Below, piece after piece: positions 23,838 to 37,288 of a stretch of 64,000 nucleotides of DNA. The stretch's first letter is position 1, and every line of letters starts with the position of its first letter. The position numbers and the translations under genes were made by a program. The DNA is from Paramecium octaurelia. Taxonomy: Eukaryota; Ciliophora; Oligohymenophorea; Peniculida; Parameciidae. The notes beneath the pieces are model-generated. The model was not told where the DNA came from. It searched no databases and saw only the letters and a list, made by a program, of their open reading frames with translations. The stretch is taken from positions 1-64,000 of the forward strand of contig CAJJDP010000048.1 in NCBI GenBank assembly GCA_905182995.1. Direction: 5' to 3'.

Positions 23838-25265
23838 TCATTTTAATTTTGAAATGAAAAGGGGTTAAATTTTGCTTTAAGCAAATTCTAAACTCAATCT
23901 ACTTGTGACCATAAAATTGTTTGACAAATCCGAAGAAAATTGATCCTTTTAAGACAACTACCTACTATGATAAGGCGAGTAAATCTATGTTAGAGTTAGC
24001 TTTCCATTTGGACTTAGATTGGCTGCCTTATATTTTTGAGTTAAACGCTATTTTGGTTATAAAATGTTAGATAAATTCTTTTTGGATTCTGTCTTCTTTT
24101 TTATTATATATTATCTTATTTTTGAGACTTTTTCAATTTGGAACCAAATATGATTGAGTGCTTCATGGGATGATAATCTTTCATGCTAATCTTCATTTAA
24201 CAATTAGGTTAAAAATCCCAATCCTGCATTACTCAATTTACAATCATGAAAATTAATTTAGCCTAATTAATTATTTAACACAATCTATTTTGGATTTGGA
24301 TGATCGAATGGATTCCTTCCAGTTAGAACATAATACATAATGATGCCAACACTATAGACATCTACTTTATAATCATAGTGTTCATTTCTTAAGATCTCTG
24401 GAGCAATATAACCAGGAGTTCCACATCTTCTAAACAAATAAAATCCATCGCTGTGATAAAAGTCAGCTAAGCCAAAATCTGTCAGGCATGCACTGTCGAT
24501 GTTATCAATTTATCTAAATATTATGTTTTCAGGTTTAATATCTCTATGCATGATGCCTTTGGAATGTAAATATGAAATTGTCTTTATCAATCTAAATATA
24601 AATTTAGCTGTCTTTTCCTCTGAAAAAAATGATGTTTTTTCTATATGTCCATCTAAATCTTTTCCAATCAGTAGTTCCATTATTATATAAATATTTTCAG
24701 TATTTTCAAAGATCTCATAGAATTTAACACAAAAATCTGTTTGCACAATTCTCAATACTTTGATTTCCTTGAACAAAGCAATTAAATCAGCTTCATCTAT
24801 GATTTATGACTTTTTCAATATTTTGACTGCATAATCATTTCCGTCAGCATGACACTTGGCTCTATAAACCTGTTAATGTTAGATTGATGAAATACTTCTG
24901 TAAATCTGCCCTTGCTTATTTTTTTAATCAAGGCATAATACTTTTGAAAATCACTTTATATTGTGTGTCTTTTAAGTATTTTGAACCATTACTGAGTGTC
25001 ACAATAAAATTCAACTGAATCGAAACATTTAATGAGACGTATTCCTTTTTGATCCTGTATTTAATCTATAATGCAATTTTCGTAGTCTAACCAATAGGAT
25101 CGATTCTATTTTGTATTGAAACATTACTTGATCCTCGTAGACTAGGAAATTGTCATAAACCCTCAAATCTCTGTTTTTGAATTAGTCTCCTTCCTTCATT
25201 CTCACTATGTCTCTGTGTTGATAGGAGGCAAATTCAAAGGGCAGAGGTGTAGAATTCCATTTCAT
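23838..25265 (-). CDS. PH-like plus protein kinase, altered glycine loop
   Basis: Spliced length is 459 aa with introns at 25106-25127 and 24870-24895. Residues 1-130 form a PH-like module (FKNRDLRVYDNFLVYED ... CDTQQWFKILKRHTIQ, ending in the tryptophan helix). The kinase follows: ISKGRFTEVYRAK, where the usual GxGxxG is reduced to one glycine; lysine in YAVKILKKS; MHRDIKPENIIF; TDFGLADF; CGTPGYIAPEI; DVYSVGIIMYYVLTG. Catalytic lysine, HRD and DFG residues are kept, so activity is still plausible. A tail of about 80 residues is basic and glutamine-rich. Same plan as the kinase at 16803-18231. Confidence 0.9.
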
Positions 25266-25444
25266 TTGAGTATAATTCAATTAAAAGAAAGACCGACAAT
25301 GTTTAAATTCACAACTATTTTAGAGATTAATTTGATTACCTTGGATTGAGATCTTTATCAATCATCAATAGATTTATTTATTATCATCCCATAAATTTAT
25401 TTTTTTCATAAATAACTAATTATAAGTTAGTACTGTATAAAATT

Positions 25445-25565
25445 ATTAGGGAGAGATCGTCTGTCGGATGCCAGCTCTTGTGATGAGTGCATGGCTGACT
25501 TGATTTCATTCCAAAATCAAACTATGTGTCCTACGCGAGCAAATTGTATTATAAATTTGCAATTC
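25445..25565 (+). ncRNA. Possible structured non-coding RNA
   Basis: Between divergently arranged genes, a 120-bp island is visibly less AT-rich than its surroundings and has no open frame. It can form three successive hairpins: GCCA/TGGC around 25471-25496 with an inner GCTC/GAGTGC stem, TTGATTT/AAATCAA around 25500-25520, and GCAAATT/AATTTGC around 25538-25560. GTGATGAG near 25480 resembles a box C motif, and CTGA follows. It does not match the start of U1, U2, U4, U5 or U6 as I know them, nor a tRNA cloverleaf. Strand and ends are guesses. Confidence 0.3.
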
Positions 25566-25682
25566 GAATTAAACACATAAACAAAATTTTTAATCATTAT
25601 ACAAAAATGTATACATTTTTAAGAATATTTAGTACATCACTCAATTCAACTTTCTTTATTTATTTTTTTGTTCAATAATAAT

Positions 25683-26597
25683 ATGAAAAGTGAAGAAAAC
25701 ACAGAGAAATCAAATTCTGTGAAGTCCTCGTACTTTGGTTGTACACTGTTAGTATTAACGCATGTTTTAGTTGTATGGGGACTATATACAACTTCATTTT
25801 ATGAAAATTCATAATTATCAATCCTATATTATTTGAGAGCATTTGCTTTTTGTTTTTGGGTATTACTATCGACCTTTTAGATCAGAACATCTTTTTCGGA
25901 TCCAGGGGAAATTCGTTAGAAAAGCGTTCCAATCAAATTGCAATTAGTTCATGAGATGTATGGTCGAAAATGTAAGAAATGCAATTCATGGAAACCACCT
26001 AGAGCACATCATTGTAAAAGATGTAATAAGTGTATTTTCAAAATGGATCATCATTGTGATTGGGAAAATAACTGCATTGGAGCCCTTAATTAAAAATACT
26101 TTGTTCTATTTCTCCTTTATTAACTGTTGTACCTTTTAACATTGTTAAGCATTCATACAATTGGAATTTATGATTATTGCATGAAATCAAAGCGAAAGAT
26201 TTTACCTATGTTGATGACAATAACAACCACTAAATGTTAAATTCTGGGTATTCTTCTATTTAGTTTCTTTTTTATTTTTTTTGTAAGCCAAATGCTCTGG
26301 GATTAAATTTCAGCAATAAGTGATAATTAAACAACAGTAGAATCAAGATAGGGTAAATTTGGTAGATAACAATCATTTATTCATAATTTTAAATAAGTGT
26401 TTGGTGATTAAGCATGGTATCATTGGCTCTTACCAACTAAGCCAAAATTAAAGATAAATTATGCTGAACTTGTATACGCCGAAGAACTCATTAATTAAGG
26501 AACTCAATATCTAGAAGATGTCATCTATGATGAAACCAATCCAGCCAGCATTCATTTTGCAGAATTTATGTTGGATAACTAAGCTAAATAAAAATGA
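25683..26597 (+). CDS. DHHC-type palmitoyltransferase
   Basis: An intronless 304-residue frame with four membrane segments ([57 protein letters not shown]). Between segments 2 and 3 is the zinc-binding [44 protein letters not shown]. The DHHC cysteine is the acyl carrier that transfers palmitate to protein cysteines. The cytosolic tail ([19 protein letters not shown]) gives no substrate clue. Confidence 0.94.
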
Positions 26598-26631
26598 TTC
26601 AACAAATATATAATTATATATTAATATTGTT

Positions 26632-27051
26632 ATGAAAGGAGGTGGTTTCAAAGTGAGGCCTACAACTCGATGCAGCACTGCAACAAGAAGGCCAACCCAA
26701 GAGTTAGCCATTTTGGATTTGTATTAATAAACAACTATCAATCCCATTCCTTAACTTATTTTAACACCAACCTAAAGAACTCTACGATCTCGACCCAAAA
26801 CTGGCATGAAATTTACAAATTAATATTGTACAGTTGCTACTTCAGAAAATAAGTCAGATCATCAGAGACTTAAGACTAATCAGGGTTCTTAAAGGATGAC
26901 CTAATAATCAACGAAAAATTAATTAGAAACCTTCACCGATGGTTTAATAAAAAAAACGAGTATCGCCCATTTAGAGACTGATATTCCTTAATAATGTGAA
27001 TAGAAATTTAAAACCTAACCTCTGGGCGATTTAAAGTACTAATTTTCATGA
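26632..27051 (+). CDS. Basic low-complexity protein, 139 aa
   Basis: An intronless 139-residue frame rich in threonine, glutamine, lysine and arginine (GGGFKVRPTTRCSTATRRP, LRSRPKTGMKFTNQ, SQRMTQQSTKNQLET). No domain or family is recognisable. It lies 34 bp after the DHHC gene and 18 bp before the next kinase, all on the plus strand. Confidence 0.6.
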
Positions 27052-27069
27052 TGTAATATAAATAGGGTT

Positions 27070-28008
27070 ATGCGCTCTAACTCCCAACAACAAGTAAATA
27101 CGACTTCTGTGATTCAATAACAAGTTTCTAATTTAGATCGATACTTAATTTTAAGTACTCTTGGACAAGGTTCCTATGCAACTGTTAAATTGGCTAGAGA
27201 TAAATTTACAGAAAAGTATACTCCCTTACAAATTATAGGCTAATCGCAATTAAGATATACTCCAAAGCTAAATTATGTAATCAGCAAAGGAGACAGCAAC
27301 TGAAGAGAGAAATCCATATTCTCAAATTATTGAATCACCCAAATATCATAAAATATGTCAATACCATCGAAACATAAATGGATATTAATTTAATTGTTGA
27401 GTATGGTGGATCTAAGAGTTTGCGATCATATTTGAAAGTATACTTTACTATTTCTAATATTAGTAATTTCCAAATAGAAGACTTGATGAAAGTGATGCTA
27501 AACTACTATTTAGATAAATTGTAAAAGCAGTGGATTATTGTCATTCTTTGAACATAGTGCACAGGGATATTAAACTTGAAAACATACTCTTAAAAGATAA
27601 TAATGAAATTAAATTGATAGATTTTGGATTTTCAGTATTAGTTAATAGAGATAGCAAGTTAGGAGTATTTTGTGGGACTCCAAGGTAATAATAACTCATT
27701 TAAAATAGTTACATGGCTCCAGAATTAGTCAATAAATAGGATTACTTTGGTAAACCTGTTGATGTCTGGGCCTTGGGAGTTTTACTGTATGTTTTATTAA
27801 CAGGTCACTTCCCATTTAAAGGATCTAATGATGCTGACCTATATGGATATATTAAAAAGGGAGTCTATCCAAAGGCTAATGTGTCTACTTAGTGTCAGAA
27901 ATTAATTTCACAAATGTTAACCATCAGGGCAAGCGAAAGAATAACAACTTTAAGAGTAATAACAAAATAACATTCTAGATCTTGTAAGACAGATGGTTCA
28001 ATTCTTGA
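27070..28008 (+). CDS. SNF1/MARK-like protein kinase
   Basis: Spliced length is 280 aa with introns at 27216-27238, 27438-27463, 27685-27708 and 27956-27978. It is little more than a kinase domain: LGQGSYATVKLARDK, lysine in IAIKIY, VHRDIKLENILLK, IDFGFSVLV, CGTPSYMAPELV, DVWALGVLLYVLLTGHFPFKG, and the terminal RASERITTLRILQDRWF. HRDIKLEN and the GHFPF motif are typical of the CAMKL group (SNF1/AMPK, MARK). There is no UBA or KA1 domain, so it is at the short end of the group. Confidence 0.92.
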
Positions 28009-28583
28009 TTTTAATTAATTTTATGTAATATAAGAATTCGTCTTTAATTGTTTATGGATTTTAAAAAATTTATGTCTTAAAATAATCCTAATATCTAATA
28101 TTCTGCTTCAATCCTCATAATTATCATCTTTTGGAATACTGAAATCTAAAATAAATATTACCATATATTTTTGATATACTAATATAAGTGTGAACAAAAG
28201 ATTAAAAACACTATTAGAAGAAAAATCTAAGAAAATGTTCAAGCTTTATCATTATGATTATTATATAAATTTTTGGCCAAACTATTTAACCTAATAAGAA
28301 AATAAGTTTTTGAATAAATAATTGTTCTTATTAAAAGTCGAATGAGCACTTTCCTACTTGTGAATAATAATAAATTAAGAAGGATATATATATCATTTAT
28401 AGAATATATAAACAAATATGAAAGTAAAATCATATAAATGTAATTTCAACTAAATGAAATAGATTAATAGTATAAAACTCAATGTTAATATAGGTATATA
28501 ACTCTATGTTATTTGAAATATCTAAGTTCAAATTCTAGACATTTTTTTATTTTATATAACCTTTTAATTAATAGTTAATATTA
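28009..28583. other. Intergenic AT-rich spacer
   Basis: About 575 bp between two plus-strand genes. It contains a 64-codon hydrophobic minus-strand frame (28236-28433) starting MILLSYLFIYSIN, which I regard as a chance frame in AT-rich DNA. No repeat or RNA gene was seen. Confidence 0.4.
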
Positions 28584-29313
28584 ATGAGTGGTTAAATTGA
28601 TTCAGAAGAAGCACTACAAAAATCCAAAGTACTCTTTGAACGTAAACGACTAGTAACAATTTCAAATGCTTTGTAATTAATGGAGAAAAATGCTAAAAAG
28701 TATCTAGAACAATTTGAGCAATCTCCAGATTATAGATTGTTTAGAACTCAATTTAGATAATATCAACATACATCTTAACTAGATTAAATAGTATAATTTT
28801 AATTGTGCGATTTGAATGATCCAGATATATCATTTTATAGATAAGCAGAAAAGAAGATTTTAGTTTGTTATAATAAAATTAGAGATTATACTCATTTTCA
28901 ATAGATAATGAAATATGATGTAAAGATGAAATTAACTATATTAGCTAACCTTTCTGTATGATGATTTGAGAGCCAAAATAGATTGGTATGATTGCTCAAT
29001 GTTATCTTGCATGAAGATTAGAGGACTAAATATATCTGGGAAATGTAAATAGAGTGACAAATAATGTTTTATTGATGAAGTAAAGACTTCTCTAGAAAGA
29101 AGCGAAGTTTGCAAAGGGAAATTTGATGAATATTTTGAAAAATCGTTTAAATAGTGTGTTATGGATATTGCACCTATCAATAGTGTTTAACAAACAAAAA
29201 AAAACTATATTTTTTTGATCTAATATGAATTATTTTAAGAACTTTATTGTGAGAATACAATTTTATTAGTTTTTGATTATAAATAAGGAAAAAATAACAA
29301 AATTAATAAGTGA
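28584..29313 (+). CDS. Unrecognised 234-aa protein with cysteine cluster
   Basis: Spliced length is 234 aa with one intron (28920-28944). The N-terminal half is helical and glutamine-rich (KSKVLFERKRLVTISNAL, MEKNAKKYLEQFEQSPDYR). The second half has spaced cysteines (DCSMLSCMK, GKCKQSDKQC, SEVCKGK, KQCVMDIAP), which may bind metal or form disulphides. No known domain. It converges on the next gene with only 12 bp between stops. Confidence 0.7.
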
Positions 29314-29325
29314 TAATGTTAACAT

Positions 29326-30594
29326 TCAATCATAAACATGTTTAAATCCTACATCTGTTTCACATGACACAATTCTTTTTTCCAATGTAGTTGTAACATC
29401 TAATAATTTATCTTTATCGCTTTTCAATACATTTAATTAAGCATCTAAAAATTCACTATCATGTTAAACTTCTTAAGATTTCTTGAGAGTTTCATTAAGA
29501 AGTCTTTTTGCCTAGAGTTTGTAATAATAGTTACATCATTCTGTATAAATGTACTTAGATCATCGCTCGTTGTTCCATGATTATTCTTCACAGTCGAAAT
29601 TTCCATTCTTAAATTCGCCATTTCTTTTTTGCTGTTTTCTAAGTCTTTTTTCAATTCAATCAAGTAATTCTGAGTTATTAGAATTCTTTACTTCCAATTT
29701 AATGATGTGATCTTTGACATTTAATTGGAGACTCTCCTCAATTGACTTCTATCTCTTGATCATCAATCTTTGTCTTTCTTTTTCGGGATCGATCTCCTTG
29801 TCAGATTCTAAGCTTTCGTTAAGCATATTAAAATATTAATAAATATCATTATGTGGCACTTGCCTTCTAAATACTTTAATATTATTTTTCATAATCACTG
29901 GGTGACAATTTTTGTGCTTACTGAATCTTCTCTTAAACCTTCTACTATCTAGCTAACGAATTTTATAGTTCCATCATAGCTAATTGTTCAATTTGCTCTA
30001 ATTCTTAAATTTTTAAATCATATAACTCCTTTTCCCTCTCCACTCTATCTTTTTCGCTTTCTATTTCGTATCTTACTCTCTCTCTCTTCTACTTTAATTT
30101 GGCAACAGCCAATTAGGTAGACTACCTCTCTTCTTCCTTTACTTAGATTGCTTTAATACGATAACCTTCTTGTTCTAAGCTTTTTTATAATTAAACACCC
30201 TTAAAATCCTACTTTAATTACTCTCTAAAAACTTTGGCTTCTGACTTCTTTCTTTACAATTCATCATCTTTTATTTTCTTCAACAATTCTCTTTGATGAT
30301 GAGAAACAGCCAATGAGAATGGAGGTGGTTATGCTTATTTCTATTTCATTTTATTTTCTTTCTATGCATGTTATTTGAGGTGAATATTACCTTCATTTAG
30401 ATCTCTACTCTATGTCTATAAATTTCCTCTGCTCTCTGTTCATCCTATTGAATGTGCTTTAAGACTTTCTCCTGTTCCATTTTCAATTATAGAATCCTAT
30501 TCTGTATCTTCTATGCATCGGTTTCTGCCTGTTTCTTCTGAACTAAAGTTGAGAATAACGTTTTCTTTTCCTATGGAAGCTCTCCTGAAGACAT
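29326..30594 (-). CDS. Long coiled-coil protein, 389 aa
   Basis: Spliced length is 389 aa with introns at 30362-30390, 29874-29898, 29670-29691 and 29512-29534. All four are needed: each removes a TGA or shifts into the next coding frame. The first 260 residues form a strongly charged coiled coil (RVRYEIESEKDRVEREKE, LEQIEQLAMMELQNSL); after PHNDIYQYFNML the coil resumes (KEIDPEKERQRLMIKRQ, LKKDLENSKKEMANLRME). No enzymatic motif. Possibly cytoskeletal or ciliary; that is inference only. Confidence 0.8.
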
Positions 30595-30750
30595 GTTGAA
30601 TAAATTAATAATTATTAAACATAAATAATAGCCAAGATTTTCATTTAAATATTAACACGAGAAAATTAAGGTATTTGCAATTGAAGCTCCATAAATTATA
30701 AGAATGACAAAGAATTAATTATAACTACTTTGTAATTATGTAAAATTATG

Positions 30751-33422
30751 TCATTTTTTGTACTGTTATCCCCATGCTCCTTAATTTTATTATGGGTATT
30801 AGATATTTGGCTATTGCTAGTATTATGGATACTATTGTGTTGGATAGGGCATCTGTTGTGGGTAACCTTAAGGTTGATTAGGATTTGGTTATTATGGATA
30901 TTGAGGGTTAGGCTATTGTGGATATTGAGGGTATTAGGGATAGACTGGATATTAATATCCTGCTTACTGTTATGGCTATTGGGGTTGTTGATATGGTGCT
31001 TGGTTTTGTTGGGATTGCTAGTATGTTTATTGTTAATTCAATTATTAAACTAGTTATTCTGATTCAAGATTTCTGGCCATTAAGAAATCCTTGACTTTTC
31101 TGTCTTGATCTTCCAAATGCATTTTCAATTGCCTAGATATATTATTAATTGTACTCGTAGAAGACCACTGAATGATCAATATTATCGATAGCAGATTATG
31201 CATTGGCAAAGATATTAGTCTATCCGGATTATTGGACTTATTCATTTGATTGCTTCTTAAGGTTAGAGAGTTGTTTGGCGATTCCACAAATTTGAGTGAT
31301 CAATTCTGAGACTAAGTTCATCTTAAGATTAATCAAATATTTACATTATTGTTAAAATTTTCAATAAGAGCTGACACAGTTTAAAGGGCAATAGTAAATA
31401 CTTATTCTTTTGGTATTCCATCATTAATGCCATTGACAGCAATCTTAGTGAAATTTGTACTTTGTATGACTTAATTATACTCTTATATGTTAGCCTTTAA
31501 CTAATCTATGATAGAGTTGACTTTTTGATCTAATTATGTTAATTGGGTAAAAGTTTAAGCATTTTGATTCACAAAATCAGAATTGTTATTATCTTTGGGC
31601 AATTTTTCAATAATTTAGTTGTCATTTTATGCAGCAAGTATGATAGTTTATTTGGAATTCTCAAAACCACTCATAACATCAAAATCAATTCCTTGTGCTT
31701 ATAAGTATTTAGCCTTGAGATCTTTGAGAGAATTGAAATATTGTTAATTCAATTAATTTGAGGGAGTTCTTGCCCATTTAGCACCATATTTATTTCTATT
31801 GTTTTAGTCTTATTGTTATTCATTCAGCAATTCCTATTCAATTTATCCTAGCAATTAATTGCAAATGATGGATTTTTGTTTTCCTTATTCTATTATCTTT
31901 TCTATTCCACTCAAACATCCTCTGCTTCTGATATATGCTATTTTATCCTAGATACTCTAAGGGATGCCTCCTGAAACAAGTTATTTTTATTGTGCCATAT
32001 CGATAAAGTAAACTAGATATGCCTCTGTATAGGCTTGATTTTTTTAACAAAATAACTATCTTAGGGATTCTTCAAGAGAGTATTTTGTTTATTCTACAAA
32101 CATCTTAATCTCCCTAGACAATTATAAAGCTTCTTCTGAAATGAAGCCTGAAAATTTGTTTGCTCCTTAGGCAGGTTCCTTGAAACTAGTTGGTTCAAGA
32201 GGTTTGATTCTAATTTATTCCATTAAAGAAGGATATGGCAACAAATCCTAAGCAACTATTTATTCCTTATATATCTGTTAGTTCTTGTAATTATATTCAG
32301 TAGACAATTGAGTCAATTGTTGATTCAATGATTTCAATTGATCAAGTTAATCTGGTGAGTATATTTTACTGGAATTCTTGTCGTTAACAACTGGTTATAT
32401 CAACTATTGTGCTCTAATCAAAAAGCCCAAGGCCTTTCCCATATTCTAGCCTCTGGAGTCATCTGGTATTCTTCCATAATGATATACGCCCATCTAAACA
32501 CATCCAGTGACGGTTGCCCAAATTTAGTTAAATTGAATCATAGGCAAGATTTAAGCAAGAAAGTTCTAAGATTATTTATGATTTATAGTACTTTTCCAAT
32601 TTGTTTTTAGTATTGGGAATTCATAGCTTCAATAGCCTTGAGGGATATGGTGAATTCTTTGGCTGCCTCAAAAATAGTACCACATACGTTGTTTAAACCA
32701 AAGGTCTTTACTTGAGACATCATATTCTGATAGAGGGCCTTGTATGAAAGTCCACAGTACTAATTTAGAGATTTAGTATTACAGCATGTTCTAAGAATTC
32801 CAGATTCAAGGTTGTGATATCATATAACTAAGAAATTGAATCTTTAGATAGTCCGTGAATATGTTGTTTTAATTAGTCCAAAGCCCATAGCCCATTTCTC
32901 AATTTTGTGTATGCTGCTTTACGATCAGGATCAGTATCCTTAATAATCTTGCTATTGGCTTGATAATAGTAAGAGATTGCGAGATTGTAGTATTAGGATA
33001 TCAATTCTAATCTGCCCTAATTTAATTGGCAGCTTCTTTTCTAGAAATCGTGGTACAATATATAAATACATGATCATAGCTGTCACTCCAATAGAACATT
33101 ACTTAGGGGGATCGTTGGTCTCCTTGTTCGAATCTTAAATGTTTGAATAGTAAGGAGAAGTGCTTAAGATATTCAATCAGGTTGTTCTCTAGGTTTTCTG
33201 ATGTTTGAGGATCAGTGGCGATGCTTAAGTTGATCTTCTCATAATCTAAGTTTTATCTCAGTTTTTAGGTTTTCTCGACAACATCCCTAATCTGCAATTT
33301 ATGGATTTTATGATTACTTCAGTAAAGAGCGTGACTTCTCCATAGCAGTTCAGGATGGCCTACTCAACAGGCTTGAGTAAATCGACTTGTCTTGTCTATT
33401 TCAGAGGTAAGTTGAATAACAT
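30751..33422 (-). CDS. ALIX/PDCD6IP-type BRO1-domain protein
   Basis: Spliced length is 840 aa with introns at 33292-33317, 33041-33069, 32760-32782, 32566-32591, 31322-31344 and 31133-31154. The N-terminus MLFNLPLKQTRQVDLLKP starts a BRO1 domain, with FYWSDSYDH, QYYNLAISYYYQANSKII and the helix QIWATVTGCVQMGVYHYGR/GKALGFLIRAQQL. A V-shaped helical middle follows, then a C-terminal P/Q/Y-rich tail of about 90 residues (YPQYPQYPQQPNPQYPQQP). The same three-part plan is found in ALIX, Bro1 and Rim20, which bind ESCRT-III (CHMP4/Snf7) and act in membrane repair, budding and multivesicular bodies. Confidence 0.88.
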
Positions 33423-33449
33423 ATTATGGAATTTTTATTAATATATAAA
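33423..33449. promoter_or_regulatory. 27-bp shared 5' region of two divergent genes
   Basis: Only 27 bp, almost pure A and T, separate the ATG of the BRO1 gene (minus) from the ATG of the coiled-coil gene (plus). Whatever drives both must lie here or inside the coding sequences. No recognisable element is visible. Confidence 0.45.
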
Positions 33450-34088
33450 ATGATTCCGCAATTGGAGTAATTATGTGATGGGTACAATGAATTGGACAAG
33501 ATTGAAACCCTCAAAAAACACTACAACTATTACAAACAACTAGACCAAGCACCAATAAAAAAATAACACAATGACAAGGAGAACTTTATTAGGCAAATAG
33601 CATCTGAGTATCTCAATACTCAATTTAAATCAGAAGACAATCTAAAATTAAACATGATCATCCAATCCCTGGATGAGGAAAAGCAAATCATGATCAAAAG
33701 ACAACAATTACTCCCCAAAAATATAGAGTATGATTTAGTAAACTAGATTATTAATCTATTGGATAAGTTAAAATAATTATACAACGACAAACTAGAATTA
33801 CAATATCAAAATCAAAATCAACTCAATATCATCAGCAACCTCTTAAATTAAGTTTATAATCTTAATAAGGAGTTCACCATCAAAATGCAAGAATTATCCA
33901 AATATAACAATCAAATACCCAATGAAAGAGAGATACAATTACAATAAGAGAATGACAAGTTAAAAGTTGAATTAGAACAATTTAAATCTATTAATAATAA
34001 TTTACAATTCGTTTAGTAACTACTCATGCAAGCAGAAACTACCAAATAAATGCTACAAGAATCCTTAAAATAGTACAAGTAATATTGA
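33450..34088 (+). CDS. Coiled-coil protein, 212 aa
   Basis: An intronless 212-residue frame, helical and rich in glutamine, asparagine and leucine (ELDKIETLKKHYNYYKQL, EFTIKMQELSKYNNQIP, LKVELEQFKSINNNLQ). No domain. Divergent from the BRO1 gene. Function unknown. Confidence 0.72.
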
Positions 34089-34112
34089 TAATTTTAAATA
34101 TTTATATATAAA

Positions 34113-35676
34113 ATGTTTTAAAATTAGTTTTAGAATACACCGTTGTTTGAGATATTTGATTCCAAAGGTATTTTTCTTAACCATTTAGATATACTCAACA
34201 AAGCCAACAAAGAAAAAGAGAAGCATTACTAACAGCTATTAAAAATTACTACCAATAGTTTTGTTAAAGATTTCGATAAATAATTAAAGAGTATTAACGA
34301 TTCCTAATAACCATAGACTATATTATTGAATTGCAAGGACAGAACACAAAAGCCCATTTTCCAAAAGAAGGAGATCTAGGCTTGGTCCAATAGATTTTAT
34401 GTCTCTAAATCTATGTTCCATAGACATAATAATGGACCATCGAGTTCTCAATTACTGATACCACGAAAACTAAGCGTCATGTTTATTTGACATAGAACTG
34501 TAAATAAATTGAGAAAAAGCCATTCCACATAAGATATCCAATAGAAGTACCAAAAAACATTTGGCTGAACCTTTAAATTGATCTCTTTTCTTTTATTTAA
34601 GGTTGGAAAGGAATGACATTTAGATCACTTGATCTATTTGTTATTTAATCCCCATGCAAATTAAGAAAGATTTTTACAATGAAATAGGCAGATCCTGATG
34701 GGTATGTTGCTTCTTCTTATTTTAGCTCCATAATGGGGAAGCATGACTTTCCTATTGGATTTGAACATTAAAACCTAATTATCTAATACCAAGACAATAA
34801 TTTGGAGGCTTCTCAAGACAGTTGTCAAATGAAGTACCTTTTGCTATTTATTATTTAAGGATAACATCTAAAAAAACTACTGGTTTTTCATAACAATCAC
34901 AAAGTTAGTAAAGTTAAAAATAATAAAAATTGACTTAGGAGAAAATAACTAGAGCAAATATTGTTTATGATGATCATCCCACGCCAAAAAAAAAGACTAC
35001 GCAACCATAATAACTATCACAATAATAATAATAACTGATCATTACTTCTAGTTCTAAATCCAATCAATAAGACATTTCTTAAAATGAATTTGACATGAGC
35101 ACTAAACTGTCAGTTAGAAATAATAAAACCAATTAGTAAACTGACAGTGTGAGAAGAAATGACAAATCTGTCTAAAAACATAGGGATTTATCAAATAACA
35201 AGAAAAATTAGAGTAATTAAAGAATTGCTCATTCATTTCCTCGTAAACCACCCTTGTAGGAACAAATGAATTAAGATTACTATTTAAAAACCCAAAAGTT
35301 TACTACTTTTAATGAATAGAAATAAAAAGATGATGAAATTGAAGAAAATATTGAAATCGCAGTTGAATAAAAGGCAGAAGAGATAATTGAGGAAAGTCAA
35401 AAGAAAATAATAACTGCCAATAATTTTAACAAAAGAAGCCTAAGTGAACTTAAAGGCGAATCAAACAATTAGAGAGTAATTAATTTTTATTAAAAGTAGA
35501 ATGATTAGTAATTTGAAGATAGCTTGGAATAACCATTTAAGAATAGTGTAACTACATTTGCATAAGAAGGTTATTATGCAAATCAACTCAAAAAATATAC
35601 AGATTTGAATCGTCCATTTACTCCAGAATATAACTCTGATTTCAAATTTGGACAATCCCATTATTAATAATTCTGA
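34113..35676 (+). CDS. CFAP20DC-like protein with CFAP20 (DUF667) domain
   Basis: Spliced length is 497 aa with introns at 34476-34495, 34702-34725 and 34913-34938. The N-terminal 250 residues match the CFAP20-domain family in its CFAP20DC (C3orf67) form: FEIFDSKG near the start, KPFHIRYPIEVPKNIWLNL, QIDLFSFIQGWKG, FRSLDLFVIQSPCKLRKIFT and DFPIGFEHQN. The C-terminal half is low-complexity, glutamine-, asparagine- and lysine-rich, ending RPFTPEYNSDFKFGQSHYQ. Related proteins are linked to cilia; the exact role is not established. This is a distant relative of the BUG22 product encoded at 4823-5497. Confidence 0.8.
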
Positions 35677-35682
35677 TTTAGT

Positions 35683-36910
<1,228 letters not shown>

Positions 36911-37288
36911 ATTATTGAATAAAAATTATATAATTCTTGAATAAATTTTTATCGACTCTTTATTAAGCTAATATAGTATAAAGCATTAGAAGACGCTTCA
37001 ACACTTTCACATATCCAGAAAATTGATTAAAAACTTGAAAAACTCATTTTCATTCTATATTTACTTTATCATTTATAATCCAAATTCCTAAAAACTAATA
37101 TTATTTCTCTCATATATATTTTTATAATTATTGCCAGCTTAGAAATAATATATAGAATAGTATCCAAGATATTTCATAATTCTAAGCAATTAAAGAATGA
37201 TAGAAATTGATACTATATTAGTTGATATTTGTTAATTATTCTATATTTAATTGATTTTAATCTGTATATTTGTTAAATATGCTTTATT
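36911..37288. other. Intergenic spacer
   Basis: About 380 bp between two minus-strand genes, AT-rich, with no coding frame, RNA or repeat visible. It should contain the kinase promoter. Confidence 0.5.

Noticed and set aside
30748-31053. Hydrophobic plus-strand frame of about 100 codons (leucine/tryptophan-rich)
   Set aside because: It is the exact antisense of the P/Q/Y-rich tail of the BRO1 gene; CAA, CCA and TAT codons read backwards give leucine, tryptophan and isoleucine.
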